Of a stretch of DNA of 64,000 bases, positions 8,154 to 16,975 are shown in pieces. The DNA lies in assembly GCF_900113735.1 (NCBI RefSeq), contig NZ_FOQM01000017.1, positions 1-64,000 on the forward strand, given 5' to 3'. The notes beneath the pieces are model-generated. The model searched no databases. It was given only the letters and a program-made list of their open reading frames with translations, and had not been told where the DNA came from. The translations under genes and the position numbers were made by a program. Origin of the DNA: Bradyrhizobium sp. Gha. GTDB lineage: Bacteria; Pseudomonadota; Alphaproteobacteria; Rhizobiales; Xanthobacteraceae. The number at the start of each line of letters is the position of its first letter. Positions within the stretch are counted from its first letter, which is position 1.

Positions 8154-10253
8154 ATGGCGTTGTTCGGCAATCCCTCCATTCGTTCCGTTCTCGGCGCCAT
8201 CATCGCCGTCCTCGGCCTGTTCCTCCTCGGGCAGCTCTCGACCGGCCTGTTCGGTGCCATCGAGCGCAACAGCGCGGCACAAAAGGTCGAGCGCTACGCC
8301 GGCACCGACCAGCAGCTTTTCACGACGCTGCTCGGCTTCCGGATCGAGCGCGGCACCTTCCTCTCGGCGCTGGTTGCCGAAGAGCCTGCCAATGCCGCCG
8401 CCGATGAGCGGATCGCTGCCAACCGGCAACTGTCCGAAGCTGCCTACAAGATCGTGCTCGAACGCCTCGACGGCGTGTCCGATACCCGCCTTGCCGGCCT
8501 CCTGGGCAAGTTCGTTGCGCTCCATGACGCGCTGATGCCGCTGCGAACCAGGGCCGAAGCCCTGATCCACCAGCCGAAGGCGGCACGCGACACCAAGGCG
8601 GCCGACGAGTTCAGGAAAACGGCGCAGGACTATCTCGACTCCGTACTCGCATTGACCATTGCGCTGGAGAACGCGCTCAAGCTCACGGACCCCGTGGTCG
8701 ATCATCTCCTCGGCGTGAAGCAGTCCGCCTGGGCCGCGCGCAATTTCGGCGGCCTCATCGCGATCCGTCTCGAGGCCGCGGGCGCTGCCGCAAAGCCCTG
8801 GACCGCCGCCGACATCGTGGGCGCGGCCGAGGACGGCGGCCGTGCCAAGCAGGCCTGGAGCCAAGTGCAGGATGCCGCAAGCCGCACCGACGCGCCTGCG
8901 AGCCTCACCGACGTGATCGCGCGTTCGAAGCAGGGCGACGCCGTCGCCATGGTCGAGCGCCAGCAGGAACTCATCAAGGCGCTGAGCAACAACCAGACGA
9001 TCGAGATCAAGGGCGTGGAGCTTGCCAAGCTCAACACCGCCATTCTCAATTTTTACGTGGAGGCGGGTCAGGCGGCGCTGGCCGAGATGGTCGCCCGTGC
9101 CGGGCAGCAGAAGACGGCTGCAATATGGAGCCTCGTCTTCAACGGTGCCATGATGCTGGTCGCGCTCGCCATCACGGTGTTCGGCTTCATCCTGGTTCAG
9201 AGCCGCGTCTCTACGCCGATCCGCAAGCTGACGCAGGCGATGCGCAAGCTCGCCGAGCGCGACTATGCGATCGAGCTCGCAGGCATCGAGCGCGGCGACG
9301 AGATCGGCGAAATGTCGCGTGCCGTGTCGGTGTTCAAGGAGAACATGATCACGGGCGACAGCCTCGGCGAAGAAAAGGCTGCCGAGCAGGCCAAGAAGGA
9401 GCGGCGCCAGCTCGCCATCGACCGGCTGATCGAGCAGTTCGAAAAGACTGTCACGGAATCGCTGCACACGCTGGCCTCGGCGTCGGGCGAGCTGAATGCC
9501 ACGGCGCAGTCGATGTCCTCGACCGCCGAGCAGGGCTCGTCCCAGGCGGCCTCGGTCGCGAGCCTGTCGAGCGATGCCTCTTCGAACGTTCAGACGGTTG
9601 CGGCGGCAACGGAAGAGCTCTCGGCCTCGATCAGCGAGATCAGCCGGCAGGTCGCGGAATCCTCCAGCATCGCGGGCGCTGCCGCCAGCGAAGCCGATCG
9701 CACCAACACCGAGGTGCAGGCGCTGGCCGACGCCGCCCAGCGCATCGGCGACGTCGTCGCGTTGATCACGGGCATTGCCGAGCAGACCAATCTGCTCGCG
9801 CTCAATGCCACCATCGAGGCGGCGCGCGCAGGTGACGCCGGACGCGGCTTTGCGGTGGTCGCATCCGAAGTGAAGAATCTCGCCACGCAGACCGCGAAGG
9901 CGACGGAAGAGATCACCGGCCAGGTCGCCGCGATCCAGGGCGCGACCAAATCCTCGGTGACTGCGATCCAGTCGATCGGCACCACCATCCAGCGCGTCAA
10001 CGAGATCGCAGCTGCGATCGCGGCTGCCGTCGAGGAGCAGGGCGCGGCGACGCGCGAGATCGCGCGCAACGTGCAGCAGGCCTCGCAGGGCACCAACGAG
10101 GTCTCACGGCACATCTCCGGCGTATCCCAGGCCGCCGGGCAGACCGGCGCGGCCGCCGGCGAGGTGCTCGACTCCGCCAAGATGCTGGCGCGCCTGTCCG
10201 ACGATCTCAAGCGCGACGTCGACCGCTTCGTCGGCGATCTCCGGGCGGCGTAG
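8154..10253 (+). CDS. Methyl-accepting chemotaxis protein
   Basis: A 699-aa transducer. TM1 spans about residues 11-31, a periplasmic helical sensor domain fills about 32-322, TM2 about 323-348, then HAMP (SRVSTPIRKLTQAMRKLAERDY..., about 347-400) and the cytoplasmic signalling domain. The highly conserved hairpin tip IAEQTNLLALNATIEAARAG is at about 540-560 and is intact, so coupling to CheA/CheW is expected. There is no CheR-docking pentapeptide at the C-terminus (it ends VGDLRAA). The sensor domain resembles no named ligand family that I can call; it is long and all-helical. Monocistronic; the next gene is convergent. Confidence 0.93.
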   Translation: MALFGNPSIRSVLGAIIAVLGLFLLGQLSTGLFGAIERNSAAQKVERYAGTDQQLFTTLLGFRIERGTFLSALVAEEPANAAADERIAANRQLSEAAYKIVLERLDGVSDTRLAGLLGKFVALHDALMPLRTRAEALIHQPKAARDTKAADEFRKTAQDYLDSVLALTIALENALKLTDPVVDHLLGVKQSAWAARNFGGLIAIRLEAAGAAAKPWTAADIVGAAEDGGRAKQAWSQVQDAASRTDAPASLTDVIARSKQGDAVAMVERQQELIKALSNNQTIEIKGVELAKLNTAILNFYVEAGQAALAEMVARAGQQKTAAIWSLVFNGAMMLVALAITVFGFILVQSRVSTPIRKLTQAMRKLAERDYAIELAGIERGDEIGEMSRAVSVFKENMITGDSLGEEKAAEQAKKERRQLAIDRLIEQFEKTVTESLHTLASASGELNATAQSMSSTAEQGSSQAASVASLSSDASSNVQTVAAATEELSASISEISRQVAESSSIAGAAASEADRTNTEVQALADAAQRIGDVVALITGIAEQTNLLALNATIEAARAGDAGRGFAVVASEVKNLATQTAKATEEITGQVAAIQGATKSSVTAIQSIGTTIQRVNEIAAAIAAAVEEQGAATREIARNVQQASQGTNEVSRHISGVSQAAGQTGAAAGEVLDSAKMLARLSDDLKRDVDRFVGDLRAA

Positions 10254-10323
10254 CGCAGTTCCGGGCTCGTCCCGGGACGCTACGCAGCACGAAGCGATGC
10301 GCCATCGGGGCGTTGCCGCCCCG

Positions 10324-11205
10324 TCAGCTGGACCTTGTCGCCGCCGCCGCGATCTCCGCCGCGAAGTCGCGGTAGGAGCGCAGCGGACGACCGAGGATAG
10401 CGGTCAACCGCTCGACGTCGCCGGCGTCGGGGATCATGCCGTGAGTGACGTAACGCTCCGCCATCAGACGCATCTCGTAGGCCGTCCATTTCGGCATGAA
10501 GCTCGCCATGTTCTGCTCGAACCCACTCGGATCGTCGCCGCCATAGACGACCGGGCGTCCCAGGAGATCAGACCAGATCTTCGCCACGTCAGGTCCGGTC
10601 AACGTGTCGGGCCCGACCAGGTTGATGGTCTCGACCGGAAGCTTTTCCGGCGCCCGGTCGCGACGGATCAGTTCGACCGCAGCGACCTCGGCGATGTCGC
10701 GGGCGTCGACCATGGCGACGCCCTTGCTGCCGATCGGCATCGGATAGACGCCGTGATTGAGGATCACGTCCTTGATCATGAGCTCGTTGTCGATGAAATA
10801 GCTCGGGCGCAGGATGGTGGCGCTGAAGCCCATCTGCGCCAGCATGCGCTCGGCGCCTGACTTGACGGCGAAGTGCGGCACGTTCACGGCCGCATCGGCG
10901 TCGAACACCGACAGATAGACCACCCGTTCGACACCGGCCTCGCGGGCGATGTTCAGCGTGATGATCGCCTGCGTGAATTCGTCGCCGGTCACGGCGTTGA
11001 GCAGGAACAGCGTTCTCACGCCGTCGAACGCAGCGCGCGACGAGTCGATGTCGAGAAGGTCGCCCTTGGCGACGTCGACGCTCGAGGGGACGTCGGCCTT
11101 GGCGGGATCACGGGTCAGCACGCGCACCTTGGCGCCGCGCTCGACGAGTTGCTGGACAACGTGGCGGCCGACGCGGCCGGTGGCGCCTGCTACGAGGATG
11201 GTCAT
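10324..11205 (-). CDS. NmrA-like NAD(P)-binding protein (atypical SDR)
   Basis: A 293-aa protein starting MTILVAGATGRVGRHVVQQL, the GxxGxxG dinucleotide motif of NmrA/HSCARG-type atypical short-chain dehydrogenases, with VRVLTRDPAKA as the phosphate-selecting loop (Arg suggests NADPH). Further family marks: LLNAVTGDEFTQ, VERVVYLSVFDAD, SATILRPSYFIDNELM and VDARDIAEVAAVEL. Members act as redox-sensing regulators or as reductases of quinones and flavonoids. The catalytic YxxxK of classical SDRs is absent, so reductase activity cannot be claimed. No operon partner is seen; the region upstream holds no recognisable regulator. Confidence 0.8.
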   Translation of the reverse strand: MTILVAGATGRVGRHVVQQLVERGAKVRVLTRDPAKADVPSSVDVAKGDLLDIDSSRAAFDGVRTLFLLNAVTGDEFTQAIITLNIAREAGVERVVYLSVFDADAAVNVPHFAVKSGAERMLAQMGFSATILRPSYFIDNELMIKDVILNHGVYPMPIGSKGVAMVDARDIAEVAAVELIRRDRAPEKLPVETINLVGPDTLTGPDVAKIWSDLLGRPVVYGGDDPSGFEQNMASFMPKWTAYEMRLMAERYVTHGMIPDAGDVERLTAILGRPLRSYRDFAAEIAAAATRSS

Positions 11206-11427
11206 GGGGTCACTCCTTGCTGGGGGTTAGAAGACACCCCGCAAATTAGTGATCCGAATTAGAGCCGATAGACGCTATTTTTAGACCGTACGTCTCACAG
11301 GTGGAACAGACCGATCTGCCTGCGCTTGCCGACTTCATCTGCTCGCCCGGCACGGAGGGTCGGTCAGGCCGCACGGGCCGTGCAGCGAGCAGCCAGCGGC
11401 TGAAGCCGCCCCGTTGCTCCCGTTTTC

Positions 11428-11787
11428 TCAGGTCATGCTGCCCGGCATGAAGCAGCGGATGTTGGCGCGGCCGTTGACGTAATAGGGCCAGACGATGGTG
11501 CGGCCGATGCGGTTCGGTTCGGTGATGACGGTATCATCGGGTACGTCGATCCAGTCACCCATGATCCTCACGCGATAGTGTCCACCGCGCGTCTCCCAAT
11601 CGACGTCGTCGAGCGCCGTGCCGTCCGCATCCGCACAGCAGGGGCCGCCACCCTTGCTGTGCAGGCTCTCGAACCAGCCCTTGAGGGGTGAGTTCGCAAA
11701 GCGGCCGTCGTCGCGCGCCTGCGCGGCAAAGCCGATCAATGCGGTGGCCGCTATGAGTGGGATCATCCTGGAAGTCACGATCGCCAT
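11428..11787 (-). CDS. Secreted hypothetical protein, 119 aa
   Basis: The ATG at 11787 is preferred over a GTG 21 bases upstream because GAGGCGAC precedes it. The product has a signal peptide (MAIVTSRMIPLIAATALIGFAAQA), then a compact Cys-containing domain: GWFESLHSKGGGPCCADADG, WETRGGHYRV, WIDVPDDTVI, and a C-terminal YVNGRANIRCFMPGSMT. The paired Cys and the late Cys suggest a disulfide-bonded periplasmic protein. This pattern (GGPCC ... W.DVP ... RCF.PG) recurs in small rhizobial secreted proteins without a named function. No operon. Confidence 0.7.
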   Translation of the reverse strand: MAIVTSRMIPLIAATALIGFAAQARDDGRFANSPLKGWFESLHSKGGGPCCADADGTALDDVDWETRGGHYRVRIMGDWIDVPDDTVITEPNRIGRTIVWPYYVNGRANIRCFMPGSMT

Positions 11788-11987
11788 GTCGCCTCGCTTG
11801 ATGTGCACGCGCGCAACCGATCGCAGGCGGCAAGTCGCCCGCGTCGTGCGTGATGCAATGTCGACTGAGGCCAGCCCGGCCGGAGTTCCCGGCCGTCTCA
11901 GCAGCGCGATAACTGCGAGATGCGAGGTTTGATCCTATTTCCTCTGGACCATGCGAACATCGCTGCAATGCGGGCGAGCGGCCGGCC

Positions 11988-14651
11988 TCAGGCCGCCGCC
12001 GCCTGCTTCGCCAGCAATTGCTTCAGCTTCGCCGCCGGCACGGCCGGGCTGAACAGCCAGCCCTGCATCTGGCTGCATCCGAGCTGCCGCAGCACCGCGG
12101 CTTGCGCCTCGGTCTCGACGCCTTCCGCCGTCGTCGCCATGTGGCGGGCCGCGGCCATGTGCACCACGGCCTGGACGATCGGGGAGGAATCCTCGGATTG
12201 GCCGATGTCGCTGATGAAGCTGCGATCGATCTTGATCTTGTCGAAGGGGAAGCGATGCAGGTAGCTCAGCGACGAATAGCCGGTGCCGAAATCGTCGAGC
12301 GCGATGCGCACGCCGAGATCGCGCAGCTGCTGCAGGATGGTCAGGGCCTCCGCGTCGTCGCGGATCAGCACGGTTTCGGTGATCTCGAGCTCGAGCCGTC
12401 CCGGCGCGAGGCCTGACTCGGCGAGCGCGGTTGCAACCTTCAGCGCCAGCGTCTTGGAGCGGAATTGCACCGGCGAGACGTTGACCGCGATGTGGATGTC
12501 GCCGGGCCACGACGCCGCCTCGGCGCAGGCCTGCTTCAGCACCCATTCGCCGATCTCGCCGATCAGGCCGGTGTCCTCAGCGACCGGAATGAAGTCGGCC
12601 GGCGAGACCATGCCGCGCTCCGGATGGTGCCACCTGAGCAAGGCCTCGCAGCCGGTGACGACGTTGGCGGAGAGATCGACCAGGGGCTGGTAGTGCACCT
12701 CGAATTCGCGGCGGGCCAGCGCCTGGCGCAGATCGATCTCGAGCTGGCGGCGATGCCGCGCCTTGGCGTCATATTCCGGCACGAAGACGCGGAAGGTGCC
12801 GCGCCCTTCGCACTTCGCCGCATACATCGCCAGATCGGCGCGCTTGAGCAGATCGTCGATGATGTCGCCGTGGTCGGGCGCGATCGCGATGCCGATGCTG
12901 GCGTCGGTCGTGATCTCCTGGCCCTTGCAATCGACCGGCATGCGCAGCGCCTTCAGGATCCGTTCGGCCAGCGCCGTCAGCTCGGCCTGGTCGGAGCTCC
13001 CGGCCCTGACGATGGCGAACTCGTCGCCGCCGAGCCGCGCCACGAGATCGTTGTCGCCGACGCAGGCGCGCAGGCGGTTCGCGACCTGGCGCAGCAGTTC
13101 GTCACCGACCTCGTGACCGAGCGAATCGTTGACGCCCTTGAACTCGTCGACGTCGATATAGAGGACCGCAAATGACCTGCCTTGGGCGAGCTCCGCCACG
13201 CGCCGTTCCAGATGTCCGCGCATCAGCACGCGGTTGGGCAGGTCGGTCAGGGCGTCGTAATGCGCCATATGTGCGATGCGCTCGTCGGCGCGGATGCGCT
13301 CGGTGACGTCGTTGTGGGTGGCGAGCCAGCCACCGGCCGCGCCGGGCTGGTTCTTGACTTCGATCAGGCGGCCGTCGGAGGTCTCGACGATGGTGCTCTG
13401 GAGGCGCCCCGCATTGCTCAGGATGTCTTCGCAATAGGCGTCGACGTCACCGTGGAATGAGCCGGTATCTGCGCGGTGCTGGATCACCTCGCGGAAAGAC
13501 GTGCCTGGCTTCACCACTGCGGTCGAGAGCCCGTACATCTCGATGTAGCGGCGGTTGCAGACGACGAGCCGCTCGTCCTGGTCGAACATCAAGAGGCCCT
13601 GCGTCATCGTATTCAGGGCGGTGTCGAGCCGCTGCTTCTCCAGCGACACGCGGTTGGTCACCTGGCGGAAGATCAGGAACAGCGTGAGCACGAGCAGGCC
13701 GATCGACAGCACGGCCACGGTGACGAAGAATTTGGTTTGCGTGCGCCATGTGGCGAGTGTCGCGTCCAGCGATTTGGTGGCGACCACCACCAGCGGCTCG
13801 CCGGTGAGCCGGCGCGAGGCGACGATGCGGTCCTTGCCGTCTATCGGGCTCGTGAGCTCCGTCGTGACGAAGCTGCGCTCGAACACGGATTTCTGCTCGG
13901 CCGTGCCGGTGCGGAAGTTCTGTCCGATCATGGCATCGACATGCGGAACGCGCGCGAGCAGCTGGCCATTCTGGTGGTGCATCGCGAGCGAGGCGTCGTC
14001 GCCGAGGCCGGTCGAGGCGAAGAAGGCTTCGAGCTGTTCCGGCGTGATCGCGCGGGTCACGATGCCGAGGAACTCGCCATGCGCGCCCGACACGCGTCGC
14101 GCAAACACGATCGCCGGACCGCTGCCGAACCGGCCGGGCACGACCTCGATCTCTTCCTGCGCGGCCGGATCGTTCTTGAGCCTGATAAAATAGCCGCGGT
14201 CGGACACCGAGATGTCGGCGACGGGCCAGCTCTTCGACGAGTTGATCAGCTCGCCCCTGGAATCGAACAAATTGGCGCCGGCGACGTCGGACCAGCCGCT
14301 CGCCTTGGTGCGCAGCACCTCGTGCATGGCGAGCGTCGACATCTCGCTGCGGAAGACATCGGGGGAATCGATGCCATGGCTTTCGAGCTCCGCGATGATG
14401 CTCTTCTGCAGCACCGCAAAATCCTCGAATTGCCGGTCGAAATGCCGTGCGAGCAGGCGGACCGAGCTTTCCAGGCTGCCGCGGCCGCTCTCGATCGCGT
14501 TCTGGCGGAAGCGGTCGACAGTCAGCGCGGTGCCGACGGCCATCGCCGCCATCAGCACGAAGCCGCCGACGATCAGCCACGTCAGCGGAGCGCTCCGCCA
14601 ACGGCGAAGCAACGCGCGCAGCCGCGCGGTCCAGCTTGTTGATACGCCCAT
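11988..14651 (-). CDS. Membrane-bound dCACHE-PAS-GGDEF-EAL c-di-GMP protein
   Basis: An 887-aa protein. TM1 is at about 21-45, an extracytoplasmic double-CACHE-like sensor domain at about 46-300, TM2 at about 308-330, then a PAS-type domain (ALNTMTQGLLMFDQDERL...), GGDEF (about 450-610) and EAL (about 625-880). The GGDEF signature LGGDEF is intact, and the expected inhibitory RxxD five residues before it is absent, so no product inhibition through the I-site is expected. The EAL domain keeps EALLRW, NVSPVQF, ITETV, DDFGTGYSSL, KIDRSF and AEGVET, all residues needed for metal binding and c-di-GMP hydrolysis. Both activities look possible; which one dominates cannot be told. It is alone between a secreted protein gene and another one. 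Confidence 0.92.
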   Translation of the reverse strand: MGVSTSWTARLRALLRRWRSAPLTWLIVGGFVLMAAMAVGTALTVDRFRQNAIESGRGSLESSVRLLARHFDRQFEDFAVLQKSIIAELESHGIDSPDVFRSEMSTLAMHEVLRTKASGWSDVAGANLFDSRGELINSSKSWPVADISVSDRGYFIRLKNDPAAQEEIEVVPGRFGSGPAIVFARRVSGAHGEFLGIVTRAITPEQLEAFFASTGLGDDASLAMHHQNGQLLARVPHVDAMIGQNFRTGTAEQKSVFERSFVTTELTSPIDGKDRIVASRRLTGEPLVVVATKSLDATLATWRTQTKFFVTVAVLSIGLLVLTLFLIFRQVTNRVSLEKQRLDTALNTMTQGLLMFDQDERLVVCNRRYIEMYGLSTAVVKPGTSFREVIQHRADTGSFHGDVDAYCEDILSNAGRLQSTIVETSDGRLIEVKNQPGAAGGWLATHNDVTERIRADERIAHMAHYDALTDLPNRVLMRGHLERRVAELAQGRSFAVLYIDVDEFKGVNDSLGHEVGDELLRQVANRLRACVGDNDLVARLGGDEFAIVRAGSSDQAELTALAERILKALRMPVDCKGQEITTDASIGIAIAPDHGDIIDDLLKRADLAMYAAKCEGRGTFRVFVPEYDAKARHRRQLEIDLRQALARREFEVHYQPLVDLSANVVTGCEALLRWHHPERGMVSPADFIPVAEDTGLIGEIGEWVLKQACAEAASWPGDIHIAVNVSPVQFRSKTLALKVATALAESGLAPGRLELEITETVLIRDDAEALTILQQLRDLGVRIALDDFGTGYSSLSYLHRFPFDKIKIDRSFISDIGQSEDSSPIVQAVVHMAAARHMATTAEGVETEAQAAVLRQLGCSQMQGWLFSPAVPAAKLKQLLAKQAAAA

Positions 14652-14816
14652 CCCTGCCGTCTCCCTTGAGAGGCAAGATGCAGCAAAACTGACAAGAGCG
14701 CGTTACCAGCAACGGTTAGGGAACTATGAATCGGAACAAAATCAGGGAGTTGGCGCGGCCCCGAAAGGGCCCAAACCGAATCCGGTTCCGCCCGCCGCTC
14801 ACTCCCGCTTCACTTC

Positions 14817-15497
14817 CTATGTCAGGGCTTTCGCATTGTCCTTGGCGAAGATCTCGGGCACGTCGAATTTTCCGGTCTGGAGGTCGTAGCGGCATTGCCA
14901 GCCGCCGAGGCCCTTCATGACGGTGTTTTTCGGATGCTTGTCGTATTCGCCGCCGAGCGAGATCACGAGATAGCGGTTGTTGGGCCAGTCGACGCCGAGT
15001 TCGCGATAGGCCTCTTCCGTGCCCTCAAGGAGATTGGCCGAGATGTGAAAGTCGAGCTTGGCGAATCGCTTCGTCTCTGGCCGGCCATAGAAATAGGCCC
15101 AGGCGAGATCGCTGAGCGATTTGCTGGTGGCGTTCGTGAAGCTGCCGTTGACGGAATGGTAGAGGAAGAGGTCCTGCTCGCCCGAGCCGGTCTTCTGCAT
15201 CCGCACCAGCCATTGCGAATCCGCGGTGAAGCGGAAGCCGGCGCCATAACCCTGCTCCGGCTTCAGCTCCGTCATCTGGCCGCCGCGACGCGCCCAGACC
15301 TGCCATTTGACGTCCCAATCACCGCCATCCTTCATGTATTGCTCGAGCCGGGTGGCGCCGTCGGGCGAGGTGAAGGCGAGATCGGCATTGTCGGTCAGGA
15401 CGAATCCCGGCGGCGGGCCGGAGGCAGCCAGCGCGGGGGAGGCTGCGAGCGTGAAGGCAAGCGCCAGCCATGGCGCGGTGCGGCGAGATGCGGTCAC
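14817..15497 (-). CDS. Secreted hypothetical protein, 226 aa
   Basis: A GTG start at 15497 with AGGAA six bases upstream. The signal peptide ends near residue 24 (AASPALAASG). The mature part is soluble and rich in aromatic residues: PPGFVLTDNADLAFTSPDGATRLEQYMK, GDWDVKWQVWARRGGQ, GAGFRFTADSQWLVRMQKTG and GEYDKHPKNTVMKGLGGWQCRYDL. No family recognised. Divergent from the LysM gene, 160 bases apart, so the two may share a promoter region. Confidence 0.65.
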   Translation of the reverse strand: MTASRRTAPWLALAFTLAASPALAASGPPPGFVLTDNADLAFTSPDGATRLEQYMKDGGDWDVKWQVWARRGGQMTELKPEQGYGAGFRFTADSQWLVRMQKTGSGEQDLFLYHSVNGSFTNATSKSLSDLAWAYFYGRPETKRFAKLDFHISANLLEGTEEAYRELGVDWPNNRYLVISLGGEYDKHPKNTVMKGLGGWQCRYDLQTGKFDVPEIFAKDNAKALT

Positions 15498-15657
15498 GAT
15501 AAATTCCTGAAAAAAAATTGCGGCGAAGCGGCCTCGCTGATTTGACGTGCGTCAGGGCCCGCCGGTTCACGATCCAGGCTTGCTGCCGTAGCCAAAACGG
15601 CGCAATTTGCCGGAGTTGATTTGGCGACCCGGACTATTGATCAAGGTTTGATGATCG

Positions 15658-16704
15658 ATGATCACCGCATCCAAGGCCTTCGTTGCTTTCTGTCTGCTGG
15701 CGGTGGTCGGCACCGTGCTGGTGATCGGCCCCGCCGAGCTGCGCCATCTGCTGTCGGGCAAGACGAACACGGAGGTCGCCGCGGTCGTGAAGCCGGACGC
15801 GAAACAGCCCGACGCCAAGACCAGGCTCGAGCCTGAGGCAAAGGCCGAAATGAAGGCCGAGGCCAACACAGAGGCCAAGTCGGAGGCCAAGTCAGAGGCG
15901 AAGACCGCCGAGCGGAAGCTCGCCGCGGCTGCGCCGGTACCGTCCGCCTCTCCGACGGTCGAGACCCAGAAGCAGGTCGCGGCGCTGGCCGAGATCGCGC
16001 CCGCCAAGTCGCAGCCTTCAGCTGCCGACGCCGGCCCCCGTTTCGACGTCGCCCGCGTTGACGATCAAGGCGAGGCTGCTGTCATCGCCGGCCAGGCCGC
16101 GCCCGGTGCAAAGGTCGAGCTGCTGCGCGATGGCCAGCCGCTCGACAGCGTGGTGGCCGATGCATCGGGCCAGTTCGTCATGACCCCGCCGAAACTTCCC
16201 GCCGGCAGCTATGAGCTGGCGCTGCGGGCGACGGCACCCGATGGCACCGTCGTGCAGTCGAGCCGCACCATGCCGGTGACGATCGCCGAGGCTTCGCCGC
16301 CGGCGCGCGTTGCGGCGGCGCCCAAGCCGGACGCGAAGCCAGTCGACAAGCCTGACGATAAATCAGACGTCGTCGCGTCCTTGCCGCCGCCACGCCTTGC
16401 CGCCACGCAAGCGGCCCGGCCTCGCATGATGGGCTCGCCGAAACCCAAATCCATGGCGAGGCTGCCGGCCGCGAATGCTGCCGTCGCATCGGCCTCGCCC
16501 GCGGAGGCCATCACCCCGGCGACGGCGGAGGCCGCCGGCAGCCGGGTGGTGTCCCGCGGCGACAGCCTCTGGGCGCTGAGCCGTCTCGCCTATGGCGACG
16601 GCGCCCGCTATGCGGTGATCTTCAACGCCAACCGCGCGAAGATCCACAATCCCAACCTGATCTATCCCGGCCAGACCGTCGTGGTGCCGCAAAAGCCGCA
16701 GTGA
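15658..16704 (+). CDS. LysM peptidoglycan-binding protein with EAK-rich linker and Ig-like segment
   Basis: A 348-aa protein anchored by an N-terminal hydrophobic helix (about 7-26). A low-complexity linker of EAK/SEAK repeats (about 58-85) follows, then a beta-rich segment (AVIAGQAAPGAKVELLRDGQPLD ... ASGQFVM) like bacterial Ig/Big domains, a second Pro/Ala/Lys-rich linker, and one C-terminal LysM module: SRVVSRGDSLWALSRLAYGDG ... HNPNLIYPGQTVVVPQ. The linker lengths suggest it spans from inner membrane to peptidoglycan. The same layout is common in Bradyrhizobium-type genomes. Monocistronic. Confidence 0.85.
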   Translation: MITASKAFVAFCLLAVVGTVLVIGPAELRHLLSGKTNTEVAAVVKPDAKQPDAKTRLEPEAKAEMKAEANTEAKSEAKSEAKTAERKLAAAAPVPSASPTVETQKQVAALAEIAPAKSQPSAADAGPRFDVARVDDQGEAAVIAGQAAPGAKVELLRDGQPLDSVVADASGQFVMTPPKLPAGSYELALRATAPDGTVVQSSRTMPVTIAEASPPARVAAAPKPDAKPVDKPDDKSDVVASLPPPRLAATQAARPRMMGSPKPKSMARLPAANAAVASASPAEAITPATAEAAGSRVVSRGDSLWALSRLAYGDGARYAVIFNANRAKIHNPNLIYPGQTVVVPQKPQ

Positions 16705-16786
16705 GACTTGCTTTTCCTTCTTCTCGCCCCGCTGGCACGAGGGCGATCGCAAATGGCGCGCATGATGCGGCGGCATCGGCAGTAGG

Positions 16787-16825
16787 CTCCCTCTCCCGCT
16801 TGCGGGGGAGGGCTGGGGTGGGGTG
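16787..16825. repeat. Short intergenic repeat (CCTCTCCCGCTTGCGGG type)
   Basis: CTCCCTCTCCCGCTTGCGGG GGAGGG forms a short hairpin and continues as CTGGGGTGGGG. Related in style to 39978-40126. It lies in the gap before the Spy-like gene. Confidence 0.45.
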
Positions 16826-16975
16826 TCTCCGCGCCGGGATTGCAAGGGATTGCGGAGGCTATGCCTGCGTGGCGAGAACCCGCACCCGCCACGCCCGTCT
16901 GGTCGCGGAACAATTGGTTCCCTCGCGAGTCGTCTCCTTGCGGCGTGGTGCGCTTGGCTGGAGGAGGGCCAAGGG

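Noticed and set aside
11293..11445. Short plus-strand frame starting GTG GAA CAG upstream of the NmrA-like gene, as a possible truncated regulator
   Set aside because: Only about 50 codons, no helix-turn-helix pattern, no ribosome site.
11988..14651. Several long plus-strand open frames lying antisense to the GGDEF-EAL gene (for instance 13476-14642)
   Set aside because: They are shadows caused by high G+C and codon bias; they have no ribosome sites and no protein family pattern, while the minus-strand frame is a full multi-domain protein.
15567..16007. Minus-strand frame with repeated ASDLA-type residues
   Set aside because: It is the reverse reading of the EAK repeats of the LysM gene.
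16900..16945. GGAAC-N17-GTC before the Spy-like gene as a further stress promoter
   Set aside because: The -10 part is GTC instead of GTT and the distance pattern is weaker than at the trehalose locus.
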